A DNA stretch of 20,557 nt from Candidatus Caccousia avistercoris (GTDB lineage Bacteria > Bacillota > Clostridia > Oscillospirales > Acutalibacteraceae), in the NCBI GenBank assembly GCA_018715025.1, contig DVMK01000268.1, positions 1-20,557 on the forward strand, read 5' to 3'. The notes under the pieces were generated by a model that had not been told where the DNA came from, made no database searches, and saw only the letters and a program-made list of their open reading frames with translations. The position numbers and the translations under genes are program-made. Positions 6,506 through 15,261 of this stretch are shown in pieces. Each line of letters opens with the position of its first letter. The stretch's first letter is position 1.

Positions 6506-9500
6506 CTAAAAGAGCGTCATCTGCGAGCTTTCCGGCAGGTCCTTCAAAGCCCCCGCCTCGCTGAGCATTTCGATGACGGCCTTGGAAACCTTGGAACGGC
6601 TCTGCAGATCATCCACCGAGATGTAGGGCCCCTGCTGGCCGGCCTCGTACAGGCTGTTGGCGGCCGCCTCGCCCACGCCTGCCAGGGAAGCGAAGGGCAG
6701 GCGCACCTTCCCCTCCTCCACCAGATATTTCTTCGCGTGGGAGCGGTACAGGTCCACCGGCAGCACCTGGATGCCCCGGGCCAGCATTTCGTTGACGATT
6801 TGGAGGGTGCTGAAGGCGTCCTCCTCCTTTTTGCTGGCCTCTTTTCCCTTCATGGCAATTTCGCTCATGCGGCGGCGCACCGCCTCGCGCCCCTGGGCCA
6901 CCAGCACGCCGTCGAAGTCCTCGCCCCGCACGGTAAAGTAGGCGGCGTAGTATTCCACCGGCTTGTGCACCTTGTACCAGCCCAGGCGCAGGGCGGAAAT
7001 CATATAGGCGGCGGCGTGGGCCTTGGGGAACATGTACTTGATTTTCAGGCAGGATTCAATGTACCATTCCGGCACCCCGTGGTCGCGCATCGCCTGCTTG
7101 TGCTCGTCGGTAAGCAAGGAGGGCGCCTTGCCCTTTCGGGTAATCTCCATAATTTTAAACGCCATTTTGGGCTCCAGCCCCTTCAGCAGCAGGTAGGTCA
7201 TAATGCTGTCGCGGGTGCCGATCACCTCGGAAATGGTGCAGATGCCGTTTTTGATCAAATCCTGGGCGTTGCCCAGCCACACGTCCGTGCCGTGGGAAAG
7301 GCCCGAAATTTGCAGGAAGTCTGAGAAGGTGCGGGGCTGGGAATCCAGAAGCATCTGGCGCACAAAGGGGGTGCCCAGCTCCGGCAGGGAGAAGGTCCCC
7401 GTCTGGGAATCGATGTCCTCCGGCTTCACCCCCAGGGGCTCGGTGGAATGGAACAGGGCCATTACCTCCGGGTCGCTCATGGAAACCTTCATCACCGGAA
7501 TGCCGGTATATTCTTCCAGATAATGGTAAATAGTAGGCACATCGTGCCCCAGCTCGTCCAGCTTGCAGATGGTGTCGTGAATGGAATGGAAGTCGAAGTG
7601 GGTGGTAATGTTGTCAGAGTTCTGGTCGTTGGCCGGGTGCTGCACCGGGCAGAAATCGTAAATTTCGTACCCCTTGGGCACCACCACCATGCCCCCCGGG
7701 TGCTGGCCGGTGGTGCGCTTGATGCCGGTGCAGCCCAGGGCCAGCCGCTGTTCCTCTGCCCGGTGGCAGGTGAGCCCCTTTTCCTCCTCATATTTTCTCA
7801 CAAAGCCGATGGCCGTCTTGTCGGCCACGGTGGCAATGGTGCCTGCCTTGAACACGTGGTCCTTGCCGAAAAGCGTTTCGGTGTACCGGTGGGCGCCGCT
7901 TTGGTACTCGCCGGAAAAATTCAGGTCAATGTCGGGCGTTTTGTCCCCGTCGAAGCCCAGGAAGGTTTCAAAGGGAATGTTGTGGCCGTCCCGGTCATAA
8001 TCCGAACCGCACTTGGGGCACTTTTTCGGCGGCAGGTCAAAGCCGGAGCCATAACTGCCGTCGGTGATGAATTCGCTGTTTTTGCAGTAAGGGCAAATGT
8101 AGTGGGGCTCCAGCGGGTTTACCTCCGAAATGCCCGACATGCTGGCCACAAAGGAGGAACCTACCGAGCCTCGGGACCCCACCAGGTACCCGTGCTCCTC
8201 TGAGTTGGCCACCAGCTTCTGCGCCGTCATGTACAGCACCGAGAAGCCGTGCTTGTTGATGGAGTTCAGCTCCCGTTCCAGCCGCTTGTACACAAGCTCC
8301 GGCATGGGATCGCCGTAAATTTCCTTGGCGCGCTTCCAGCAGATGCTGTTCAGCTGCTCCTCCGCCCCGTCGATGAAGGGCGGGAACACGCCGTCGGGAA
8401 TGGGGCGGATCTCCTCCGTCATGTCGGCAATCAGGTTGGAGTTTTTCACCACCACCTCATAGGCCTTTTCCTTGCCCAGGTAGGCGAACTCCTCCAGCAT
8501 TTCCGCCGTGGTGCGGAAATACAGGGGGGCCTGGTTGTCCGCATCCTCGTACCCCTGGCCGGCCATGAGGATTTTCCGGAAATCCGCATCCTTGGGATCC
8601 ATGAAATGCACGTCGCAGGTGGCCACCACAGGCTTGTTCAGCTTTTCTCCCAGCCGGACAATGGTGCGGTTGAACTCACGCAGCTTTTCCTCGTCCGGCA
8701 CGGAACCGTCCCGCACCATGAACAGGTTGTTGCCGGTGGGCTGAATTTCCAGGTAGTCGTAAAACCCGGCAATCTGGCAAAGCTCTTCCCAGGGGGCGCC
8801 GTTGAACACAGCCCGGTACAGCTCGCCCGCCTCGCAGGCGCTGCCCAGAATAAGCCCTTCCCGGTATTTCATGAGCACGCTTTTGGGGATGCGTGGCTTT
8901 TTGAAGAAATAGTCCAAATGGGACATGGAAATCAGCTTGTACAGATTTTTCAGACCCGTCTGGTTTTTTACCAGGATGATCTGGTGGTAGGGCCGCAGCT
9001 TCTTCCAGTCGCCGCCGGTGAGGGAGGTGTTGATGTCCTGCACGGTTTTGGCGTTGGTGTCCTCCTTCAGGCGCTGCACCAAGGCAAGGAAGATATTGCC
9101 CAGCACCGTGGCGTCGTCGCTGGCCCGGTGATGGTTGAAGGGGTCCAGCTTCAAATATTTCGCCACCGTATCCAGCTTGTGGTTTTTAATGTCGGTGAGA
9201 AGGGAGCGGCACATGGGCAGCGTGTCGATGTAGGTGTAGGGAAAATCCATCCCGCAGCGCCGGGCGGCCGCCCGCATGAACGAGGTGTCAAAGTCGGCGT
9301 TATGCGCCAGCAGAATCGCATCCTCCCCGCCGCAGAAGCGGCAGAAGGCTTCCAGCGCTTCCTTTTCAGAGGGGGCGCCGCGCACCATCTCGTCCGTGAT
9401 GCCGGTGAGCTGGGTGATCTTGGGCGGGATGGGCCTTTCCGGGTTGACGAAGGTGTTGAAGCTTTCTACGATTTCGCCGCCTCGCAGGCGCACCGCGCCG

Positions 9501-10936
9501 ATTTCCGTGATGCGCTCCTGGTTCGGGCTCAGGCCGGTGGTCTCAATGTCAAAAGAGATAAACTCCCCGTCCAGATCCCCGTCGGAGGAGCCCTTAACCG
9601 CGGGCACCATATCGTTGATGAAATAGGATTCCACCCCGTAAATCACCTTGATATGCCCGCCCTTGCCGTTGATTTTGGCGGCGGCGTTCATGGCGTCCGG
9701 GTAGGCCTGGGCCACGCCGTGGTCGGTAATGGCAACCGCCTTGTGGCCCCACTTGGCGGCGCGGGCGATAAGGTCGCCCGCGCTGGTGACGCCGTCCATG
9801 CTTGACATGCTGGTGTGCAGGTGCAGCTCTACCCGTTTTTCCTCCGCATCATCCACCACCTTTACCTGCTCTACCGTGGCCACCGCCCGGGGGCGGAGGA
9901 CGATCTCATGGTCGTATTTGTCGTACTCCACCTCGCCCCGCACTACGATGCTCTTTCCGGCAGAAAGCTCGTCCAGCGCCCTGCACTGCTTGGCGTCCTG
10001 CAAAATTTTCAGCGTGATGGAGCCGGTATAGTCCGTAATGTTGATGGAATAGATTTTCCGGCTTTGGTCCCGGGTCATGCGGGTTTCCAGGGAGAAGATT
10101 TCCCCCCACACGGCGGTGCTGCCAATGTCCTGCGTAATTTTGGAGATGGGAATGAGCCGCACCCGGCCCATGCGGCCGTGAATCTCCTTCATGGTTTCCG
10201 GCAGGATGGCCGGCAGCAGGGTGGCCTCGGTGCGAACGCTGATTTGGGGCGGCAGGCGCTGGCCCCAGGTTTCGGCCGAACCGCCGGTGCCCGGGCGGCT
10301 GGCCGCGGCAGCCCGGGCCGCCGCCTTTTTCTCAGAGGGCGACTGGCGGCTCATGGCGCTTTCGTACTGGGCCATGCTCTCTACCACGGCGGCGCGGCGC
10401 ATGGTTTCCTCGGCGTGCTTCTGCCGTTCTATGTATTCGCTGCTCTCCCCGTCCACAGCCACCACGCCGTCGAAATCCACCGGCAGAGCCAGGCCGAATT
10501 CCTCGGAAATAATCCGGCTCATGAGCCGGTCCGCCTTGCGACGGCGCATCAGCTCGGCCCCGCCGTGGGCCAGGGTGACGATAATCTTCCCCTCCTCCAG
10601 GCGGGCCGCAGCGTCGGAAAAGGTACCGTTGATGCTGGCGTCGCGCCGCTTCATTTCCAGCACAAGGCTGGGAAGGTAATCGGCGGAAAACGCCTCCTGC
10701 GGGAACCTGGGGTGCAGGACCGCCCGGGCCAGCTGAAGCTTTGGGGCCATGGCGACCCGCTTTTCCGCCTCGTACAGGGCGGCGCGCTCCACCAGCCCGG
10801 AAAAGGCCACCCGGGCCGCCACGCTCCTGCTTTTCGCGTCCACCTCAAGCGCTTCTATTACCCCCTGCACCAACGTTTCCGGCAGGTTTTCCATGGAAAA
10901 AAAGGGGCTGAAAAAATCCCCGAAGGTCTTGTTCAT
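6506..10936 (-). CDS. polC: DNA polymerase III alpha subunit, Gram-positive type PolC
   Basis: PolC is the replicative polymerase of low-GC Gram-positive bacteria and combines synthesis with proofreading. The 1476-residue protein has, in order: an N-terminal region with an Ala-rich linker (about 200-240), an OB fold (about 265-365), a PHP domain starting with HLHTSMSSMDG (His372, His374) and resuming after the exonuclease with CDVHF (His777), an inserted DEDDh exonuclease (FDIETTGL at 462, HNADFD at 545, His603 and Asp608), zinc cysteines 948, 951, 973 and 976, the polymerase aspartates in PDIDLNFSG (Asp1002, Asp1004), and a sliding-clamp-binding QMTLF as its last five residues. Domain order with the exonuclease inside PHP separates it from DnaE. 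The 64-base gap to ispG holds short GC hairpins but no T run, so polC probably belongs to the upstream operon. An AGGGTG lies 11 bases before the ATG, a rather long spacing. Confidence 0.98.
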   Translation of the reverse strand: MNKTFGDFFSPFFSMENLPETLVQGVIEALEVDAKSRSVAARVAFSGLVERAALYEAEKRVAMAPKLQLARAVLHPRFPQEAFSADYLPSLVLEMKRRDASINGTFSDAAARLEEGKIIVTLAHGGAELMRRRKADRLMSRIISEEFGLALPVDFDGVVAVDGESSEYIERQKHAEETMRRAAVVESMAQYESAMSRQSPSEKKAAARAAAASRPGTGGSAETWGQRLPPQISVRTEATLLPAILPETMKEIHGRMGRVRLIPISKITQDIGSTAVWGEIFSLETRMTRDQSRKIYSINITDYTGSITLKILQDAKQCRALDELSAGKSIVVRGEVEYDKYDHEIVLRPRAVATVEQVKVVDDAEEKRVELHLHTSMSSMDGVTSAGDLIARAAKWGHKAVAITDHGVAQAYPDAMNAAAKINGKGGHIKVIYGVESYFINDMVPAVKGSSDGDLDGEFISFDIETTGLSPNQERITEIGAVRLRGGEIVESFNTFVNPERPIPPKITQLTGITDEMVRGAPSEKEALEAFCRFCGGEDAILLAHNADFDTSFMRAAARRCGMDFPYTYIDTLPMCRSLLTDIKNHKLDTVAKYLKLDPFNHHRASDDATVLGNIFLALVQRLKEDTNAKTVQDINTSLTGGDWKKLRPYHQIILVKNQTGLKNLYKLISMSHLDYFFKKPRIPKSVLMKYREGLILGSACEAGELYRAVFNGAPWEELCQIAGFYDYLEIQPTGNNLFMVRDGSVPDEEKLREFNRTIVRLGEKLNKPVVATCDVHFMDPKDADFRKILMAGQGYEDADNQAPLYFRTTAEMLEEFAYLGKEKAYEVVVKNSNLIADMTEEIRPIPDGVFPPFIDGAEEQLNSICWKRAKEIYGDPMPELVYKRLERELNSINKHGFSVLYMTAQKLVANSEEHGYLVGSRGSVGSSFVASMSGISEVNPLEPHYICPYCKNSEFITDGSYGSGFDLPPKKCPKCGSDYDRDGHNIPFETFLGFDGDKTPDIDLNFSGEYQSGAHRYTETLFGKDHVFKAGTIATVADKTAIGFVRKYEEEKGLTCHRAEEQRLALGCTGIKRTTGQHPGGMVVVPKGYEIYDFCPVQHPANDQNSDNITTHFDFHSIHDTICKLDELGHDVPTIYHYLEEYTGIPVMKVSMSDPEVMALFHSTEPLGVKPEDIDSQTGTFSLPELGTPFVRQMLLDSQPRTFSDFLQISGLSHGTDVWLGNAQDLIKNGICTISEVIGTRDSIMTYLLLKGLEPKMAFKIMEITRKGKAPSLLTDEHKQAMRDHGVPEWYIESCLKIKYMFPKAHAAAYMISALRLGWYKVHKPVEYYAAYFTVRGEDFDGVLVAQGREAVRRRMSEIAMKGKEASKKEEDAFSTLQIVNEMLARGIQVLPVDLYRSHAKKYLVEEGKVRLPFASLAGVGEAAANSLYEAGQQGPYISVDDLQSRSKVSKAVIEMLSEAGALKDLPESSQMTLF

Positions 10937-11000
10937 CCTACTGCATTCACCCTTAATATCTCAATCCTGAACCGGCAGCCGGGGGCCAGGCCCCAGCCGC

Positions 11001-12035
11001 TCACAGCTTTTCAATCTCCTTCATCAGCTCGTCCACCAGCTGATCCTCCGGCACCTTGCGGATCACCTGGCCTTTTCGGAACAGCAGGCCCTCCCCCTGG
11101 CCGCCTGCAATGCCCACGTCGGCCTCCCGGGCTTCGCCCGGGCCGTTTACCACGCAGCCCATAACCGCCACCTTGATATTTTTCCGGCAGGAGGCCAGCC
11201 GTTCCTCCACCTGTTGGGCAATGGCGATCAGATCGATGCGGGTGCGGCCGCAGGTGGGGCAGGAAACAAGCTGCGGCCCGGGGCAAAGCCCCAGCGCCCG
11301 CAGAATGTCACGCCCGGCGGCCACCTCCTGCACCGGGTCGTCGGTGAGGGACACCCGGATGGTGTCGCCCACGCCCCGCTGCAGCAGCGAACCAATGCCG
11401 ATGGCGGACTTGACCAGGCCCATGCGCAGGGTGCCCGCCTCCGTCACCCCCAGGTGCAGGGGGTAATCGCAGCGGGAAGCGCACAGCTCGTACGCCTTTA
11501 TCATGGAATCCACCGTGGAGGACTTCAGAGAAAGCACAATGTCGGTAAAATCGAACTGTTCCAGCAGGGAGGCGTGGTACAGGGCGCTTTCCACCAGGGC
11601 TTCCGGCGTAGGGCCGCCGAATTTCGCCAGGATCTCCTTCTCCACCGAACCGGAATTTACCCCGATGCGGATGGGGATCCCCCGCTGGCGGCAGGCCTGC
11701 GCCACCGCCTTCACCCGGCTGCTGTCCCCAATGTTGCCCGGATTGATGCGGATCTTGTCCACTCCGGCGGCAGCGGCCTCCAGCGCCAGACGGTAATCGA
11801 AATGGATGTCGGCCACAATGGGGACCTTCACCGCCTCTTTCAGCGCAGGAATCAGGGCCACGGCTTCCCGGTCGGGCACAGCGGCGCGGATGATGTCGCA
11901 TCCGGCAGCCTCCAGCGCCTTGGCCTGCCGCACGCTGCCCGCAATGTCGGCGGAGGGTACGTTCAGCATGGACTGCACCGTGACGGGAGCGCCCCCGCCG
12001 ATGGGAACGCCCCCCGCTTTCACCTGTCTGCTCAC
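11001..12035 (-). CDS. ispG: 4-hydroxy-3-methylbut-2-enyl-diphosphate synthase IspG (GcpE)
   Basis: IspG converts the cyclic diphosphate MEcPP to HMBPP, the next-to-last step of the MEP isoprenoid pathway, using a 4Fe-4S cluster. The 344-residue protein has a TIM-barrel part (VPIVADIHFDYRLAL, KIRINPGNIG, GVNSGSVEKEIL, PLHLGVTEAGT) and a C-terminal cluster domain with Cys259 and Cys262 (SCPTCGRT), Cys294 (MGCVVNGPGEA) and the conserved Glu301. The early motif reads VQSMLNVPSAD where many homologues have VQSMTNT. The start is GTG, 2 bases after the rseP stop, behind a run of six G. It works in the same pathway as dxr two genes upstream. Confidence 0.96.
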   Translation of the reverse strand: MSRQVKAGGVPIGGGAPVTVQSMLNVPSADIAGSVRQAKALEAAGCDIIRAAVPDREAVALIPALKEAVKVPIVADIHFDYRLALEAAAAGVDKIRINPGNIGDSSRVKAVAQACRQRGIPIRIGVNSGSVEKEILAKFGGPTPEALVESALYHASLLEQFDFTDIVLSLKSSTVDSMIKAYELCASRCDYPLHLGVTEAGTLRMGLVKSAIGIGSLLQRGVGDTIRVSLTDDPVQEVAAGRDILRALGLCPGPQLVSCPTCGRTRIDLIAIAQQVEERLASCRKNIKVAVMGCVVNGPGEAREADVGIAGGQGEGLLFRKGQVIRKVPEDQLVDELMKEIEKL

Positions 12036-12037
12036 TG

Positions 12038-13138
12038 CTAGCCCCCCAATCCCTTTCCGGTCACCAGCCGGAGAATGTCGCTGAAGGTCACCAAAACCAT
12101 AAAGCCCATCAGGATGACAAAGCCTGCGGCGGTGATCCAGCCCTCAAACCGGCGGGGCAGCGGCCTGCGGACAATCGCCTCAATGAGCAGGAACAGCAGG
12201 CGGCCGCCGTCCAGCGCAGGAATGGGCAGCAGGTTCATAATCCCCAGGTTTACCGTGATGATCATAATCACATAGATGATATTGCTGAGAGCCCCCGCAA
12301 AGCCGCTGCTGGCAAGGCCCTCTGAGGCCGCTTCGGTAATGACGGTGGCGGTGCCCACGGGCCCGGCCAGATCGTTCAGGTTAAACTGGCCCCGCACCAG
12401 GAGGTACAGGCTCTGCCACACCACCCGCACGGTAGAGACGGTGTCCGCCGCCGCCTTCTGCAGCACGGTCCCCGCGTTTTTGGGAATGGCAAGCACCTTG
12501 AAGTCGATGGTCACCACAGACTGGCCGTCCTCGGTGGTGCTGCCATTCAGCTTCACATTCTCAAAATGAAGCTGCTGACCCTCCCGTTCCACGTCGATGT
12601 CCACCGTGAAGTCGCTGGCGTCGTCCATACTCATGAAGGCCAGGGCGTACATCAAATCCTTGTCCGTATGCACGGCGTAGCCGTCCAAATTGGTAATTTT
12701 GTCCCCCACCTGAAGGCCCGCCGCCTGCAGGGCGGAATTTTCCTCGAACATGGCAATGGTGTTGGAGCCCAGCAGAGGGGTCTGCAGTTCGATGATAACC
12801 ATAAGAACCAGCCCCAGAAGAATGTTCATGACAGCGCCCATGGCCACCACAATCATCCGCTTCCACACCGGCTTGTTGTTGAACGCCTTGTCGTCGGGGC
12901 TGTCCTCGTCTTCGCCTTCCATGGCGCAGTAGCCGCCGATGGGCAGAAGCCGCAGGGAGTAGGTGGTTTCGCCTTTGGTGAAGCTGAACAGCTTCGGCCC
13001 CATGCCGACGGCAAACTCATTGACGCGGATGCCGCAGAGCTTTGCGGAAAAGAAATGGCCGAACTCGTGAAGGGAGATTACCAGCCCGAACAGGAGGACG
13101 GCGATAATGATGAGCAATACCTGCGTAATAGGGATCAC
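12038..13138 (-). CDS. rseP: RseP-family site-2 intramembrane metalloprotease
   Basis: This 366-residue membrane protein belongs to peptidase family M50 (RseP in E. coli, RasP in Bacillus), which cuts membrane-anchored anti-sigma factors and remnant signal peptides within the bilayer. The first membrane helix carries the zinc motif HEFGH (His24, Glu25, His28), followed by GMGPKLFS and a second helix near MGAVMNILLGLVLMVIIE. One PDZ domain follows (about 125-210), then a helix with NLLPIPALDGGRL, whose Asp is the third zinc ligand, and a last helix at the C-terminus. The usual start is GTG at 13138, but the best ribosome-like stretch, GAGGTGAT, overlaps that very codon, so the exact start is uncertain by a few residues. 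The position between dxr and ispG is typical for Clostridia. Confidence 0.94.
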   Translation of the reverse strand: MIPITQVLLIIIAVLLFGLVISLHEFGHFFSAKLCGIRVNEFAVGMGPKLFSFTKGETTYSLRLLPIGGYCAMEGEDEDSPDDKAFNNKPVWKRMIVVAMGAVMNILLGLVLMVIIELQTPLLGSNTIAMFEENSALQAAGLQVGDKITNLDGYAVHTDKDLMYALAFMSMDDASDFTVDIDVEREGQQLHFENVKLNGSTTEDGQSVVTIDFKVLAIPKNAGTVLQKAAADTVSTVRVVWQSLYLLVRGQFNLNDLAGPVGTATVITEAASEGLASSGFAGALSNIIYVIMIITVNLGIMNLLPIPALDGGRLLFLLIEAIVRRPLPRRFEGWITAAGFVILMGFMVLVTFSDILRLVTGKGLGG

Positions 13139-13154
13139 CTCGTTTCAAGAATTT

Positions 13155-14309
13155 TTACCCGGCTGCGGAGAGCACCGCCTCACGGGCGGCGCGGTCTGCC
13201 TCCAGCACGGCCTGCAGGGTGTAGGTTTCCTCCCCGGCGGGCTGAGCCTCCGCCGCCTGGGCGGCCAGCTCGCTGATGCGCAGGAAGGGAATTTTCCCCT
13301 GCAGGAACAGGCCCACCGCCGCCTCGTTGGCGCCGTTGAGGGCCGCGGGCGCAAGGCCGCCCCTTTCCATGGCCCGCCGGGCCGCCCCCATGGCGGGGAA
13401 AGCCGCCGCGTCCGGCGGGAAGAAGGTCAGCTTCCCCCACTCTGCCAGGCTGAGCCGCTTCACCGGCGAGGGGAAGCGGTCTGGGTACGTAATGGCGTAT
13501 TGAATGGGGATGCGCATATCCGGCACGCCCAGCTGGGCGATCACGGAATTGTCTGCATATTCAATCAGGGAATGAACGATGCTTTCCCTGTGGACGACTA
13601 CGTCAATGCTTGAGACCGGCAGGCCGAAAAGCCAGGAGGCTTCTATAATCTCAAGCCCTTTGTTCATCATGGTGGCGGAGTCAATGGTGATTTTCGCCCC
13701 CATGCTCCAATTCGGGTGGCGCAGGGCCTGTTCCACCGTTACGCCCTGCAGCTCCTCCCGGGTTTTTCCAAAAAACGGCCCGCCGGAGGCGGTGAGAATA
13801 ATCCGCTGCAGGGCGCTTTTCCCCGGGCTGCCCTGCAGGCACTGAAAGACGGCGGAATGCTCGCTGTCCACCGGGAGAATCCGCACGCCCTTTTCCCTGG
13901 CCCTCGCCATTACCAGGGCGCCGCCTGCCACCAGGGTTTCCTTGTTGGCAAGGGCGACGTCTTTGCCGGCCTCTATGGCGGCCAGCGTGGGCTGCAGGCC
14001 CACCATGCCCACCACAGCGCTGCACACCAGCTCTGCCTCCTCCAGGGAGGCGGCCTGGCACAGCCCGTCCATTCCCTCCCCCACCTGCGTGTCTGTGTCG
14101 CGCAGGGCAAGGCGGAGGCTCTTTGCCGCTTCGCCGTCAAAGACGGCGGCAAACCGGGGCTTGAACTCCCGGATTTGCCGTTCCAGCAGATCCAGGTTTC
14201 CCCCGCGGGCGGCAAGGGCGCAGACGGTAAGGCCCAGCTGGCGGGCAACGTCCAGCGTTTGTGTTCCAATTGATCCAGTTGATCCCAGGACAGAAATCTT
14301 TTTTTTCAT
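13155..14309 (-). CDS. dxr: 1-deoxy-D-xylulose-5-phosphate reductoisomerase Dxr
   Basis: Dxr rearranges and reduces DXP to MEP with NADPH, the first committed step of the MEP isoprenoid pathway. The 384-residue protein begins with the Rossmann motif LGSTGSIGTQTLDV, followed by LANKETLVAGG, metal ligands in LPVDSEHSA (Asp148, Glu150), TASGGPFF, the flexible loop HPNWSMGAKITIDSATMMNKGLE (third acidic ligand near 220), and HRESIVHSLIEYADNSV. I start at the ATG at 14309 because the family begins a few residues before the LGSTGS motif. The open frame continues upstream to 14372 but that part covers the hairpins in the cdsA-dxr spacer and has no ribosome site. The AAGGG ahead of the ATG is 14 bases away, so translation may be weak. 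Confidence 0.97.
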   Translation of the reverse strand: MKKKISVLGSTGSIGTQTLDVARQLGLTVCALAARGGNLDLLERQIREFKPRFAAVFDGEAAKSLRLALRDTDTQVGEGMDGLCQAASLEEAELVCSAVVGMVGLQPTLAAIEAGKDVALANKETLVAGGALVMARAREKGVRILPVDSEHSAVFQCLQGSPGKSALQRIILTASGGPFFGKTREELQGVTVEQALRHPNWSMGAKITIDSATMMNKGLEIIEASWLFGLPVSSIDVVVHRESIVHSLIEYADNSVIAQLGVPDMRIPIQYAITYPDRFPSPVKRLSLAEWGKLTFFPPDAAAFPAMGAARRAMERGGLAPAALNGANEAAVGLFLQGKIPFLRISELAAQAAEAQPAGEETYTLQAVLEADRAAREAVLSAAG

Positions 14310-14341
14310 GATAATTACCAAAGCCCTTCTGAAAAGGAACA

Positions 14342-14365
14342 GAAGCCGCCCCAACGGACGGCTTC
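14342..14365 (-). terminator. Hairpin in the cdsA-dxr spacer, weak terminator or attenuator
   Basis: Arms 14342-14351 and 14356-14365 form ten pairs, one of them G-U, around a 4-base loop. In the minus-strand transcript the stem is followed by UGUUCCUUUU, an imperfect U tract, then the dxr ribosome site about 20 bases on. This resembles a weak or regulated terminator inside an operon and could lower dxr and downstream expression relative to pyrH-frr-uppS-cdsA. Confidence 0.45.
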
Positions 14366-14381
14366 GGAACAAGCTTCAACC

Positions 14382-14403
14382 GGGAAATCCCGCCGGGATT
14401 CCC
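14382..14403 (-). other. Second hairpin in the cdsA-dxr spacer
   Basis: GGGAAATCCC (14382-14391) and GGGATTCCC (14395-14403) pair with one bulged base across a 3-base loop. It lies about 25 bases after the cdsA stop and upstream of the first hairpin in transcript order. A TATACT is seen on the minus strand between cdsA and this hairpin (near 14408-14413), but without a good -35 box I do not call a promoter there. Confidence 0.45.
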
Positions 14404-14428
14404 CTTTAGTATATGACATTCCCCGCCT

Positions 14429-15259
14429 TTACATGTACGGGGGGACAATGGGCATAATCTGCACCAAAAACAGCACGAAGGGAGACACGAAGATGACGCT
14501 GTCAAAGCGATCCATGATTCCCCCGTGGCCGGGCAGAATATCGCCGAAATCTTTGATATGGCAGCTTCTCTTGATGAGGGAAAAGCTCAGGTCGCCCACC
14601 ACGGAAAGACCCGCGCCCACCAGGCCGATCAGCGCCAGCGTCAGGTAATTCACCGGCACCTGCCCGCCGTACATGACCTGCTGGAACACAACGCCGAAGG
14701 CCAGCATGGCCGCCACGTTCAGCACGAAGCCGCCCACCAGGCCCTCTACCGTTTTTTTCGGGCTGATGGAGGGGCAAAGCTTATGCTTCCCCCACAGGCT
14801 GCCGGCGGCAAAGGCCCCTGCGTCCGCCGTCCAGGCGGCGAACACCGAGATGATTACGTAGAACATGCCGTGGCGGCCGCCGCAGGCCCGAATGGAAATG
14901 AGCGTTTCCAAGGCCGAGGGGATGAGAAGGGTCATGCTGTAAATGACCCCCGCCTCCCGAAAGGTGACGGAATCGTGGTACAGAATCAGCGAACTGAAAA
15001 TAACGACGGTGTACACATAATTGGCCGCCTGGTGCCACAGCCCGTCGGGAAGAAAGGGCAGCACGGCGGCAAACACCAGGCTCGGGGTCAGCAGGACAAT
15101 CTTCTTGGCCAGTCCCAGCGCCTTCACAATCTCCACCACGGCGAACACGCCCACCACAGCCACCGCAATATTCAGAGCCAGGGGAAAAATATCGTTGAAG
15201 ATGACAATCGCCGCTACAAACAGGAGCAGAATGGCCGCGGAAAAGACTCTTGATTTCAA
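14429..15259 (-). CDS. cdsA: Phosphatidate cytidylyltransferase CdsA
   Basis: CdsA makes CDP-diacylglycerol from phosphatidic acid and CTP, the branch point for all membrane phospholipids. The 276-residue protein is strongly hydrophobic with about seven to eight membrane helices, starting with AAILLLFVAAIVIF. The C-terminal family signature is complete at about residues 227-253 (SLIKRS, KDFGDILPGHGG, MDRFDS). I choose the TTG at 15259 because it lies 7 bases after GGAGGGG (15267-15273) and 2 bases after the uppS stop; longer readings overlap uppS without a ribosome site. It follows uppS as in most bacteria. Confidence 0.95.
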   Translation of the reverse strand: MKSRVFSAAILLLFVAAIVIFNDIFPLALNIAVAVVGVFAVVEIVKALGLAKKIVLLTPSLVFAAVLPFLPDGLWHQAANYVYTVVIFSSLILYHDSVTFREAGVIYSMTLLIPSALETLISIRACGGRHGMFYVIISVFAAWTADAGAFAAGSLWGKHKLCPSISPKKTVEGLVGGFVLNVAAMLAFGVVFQQVMYGGQVPVNYLTLALIGLVGAGLSVVGDLSFSLIKRSCHIKDFGDILPGHGGIMDRFDSVIFVSPFVLFLVQIMPIVPPYM

Positions 15260-15261
15260 AG

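Noticed and set aside
10937..11000. Terminator or promoter between ispG and polC
   Set aside because: Short GC hairpins such as GGGGC-CTG-GCCCC are seen but without a U tract, and no paired -35/-10 boxes were found.
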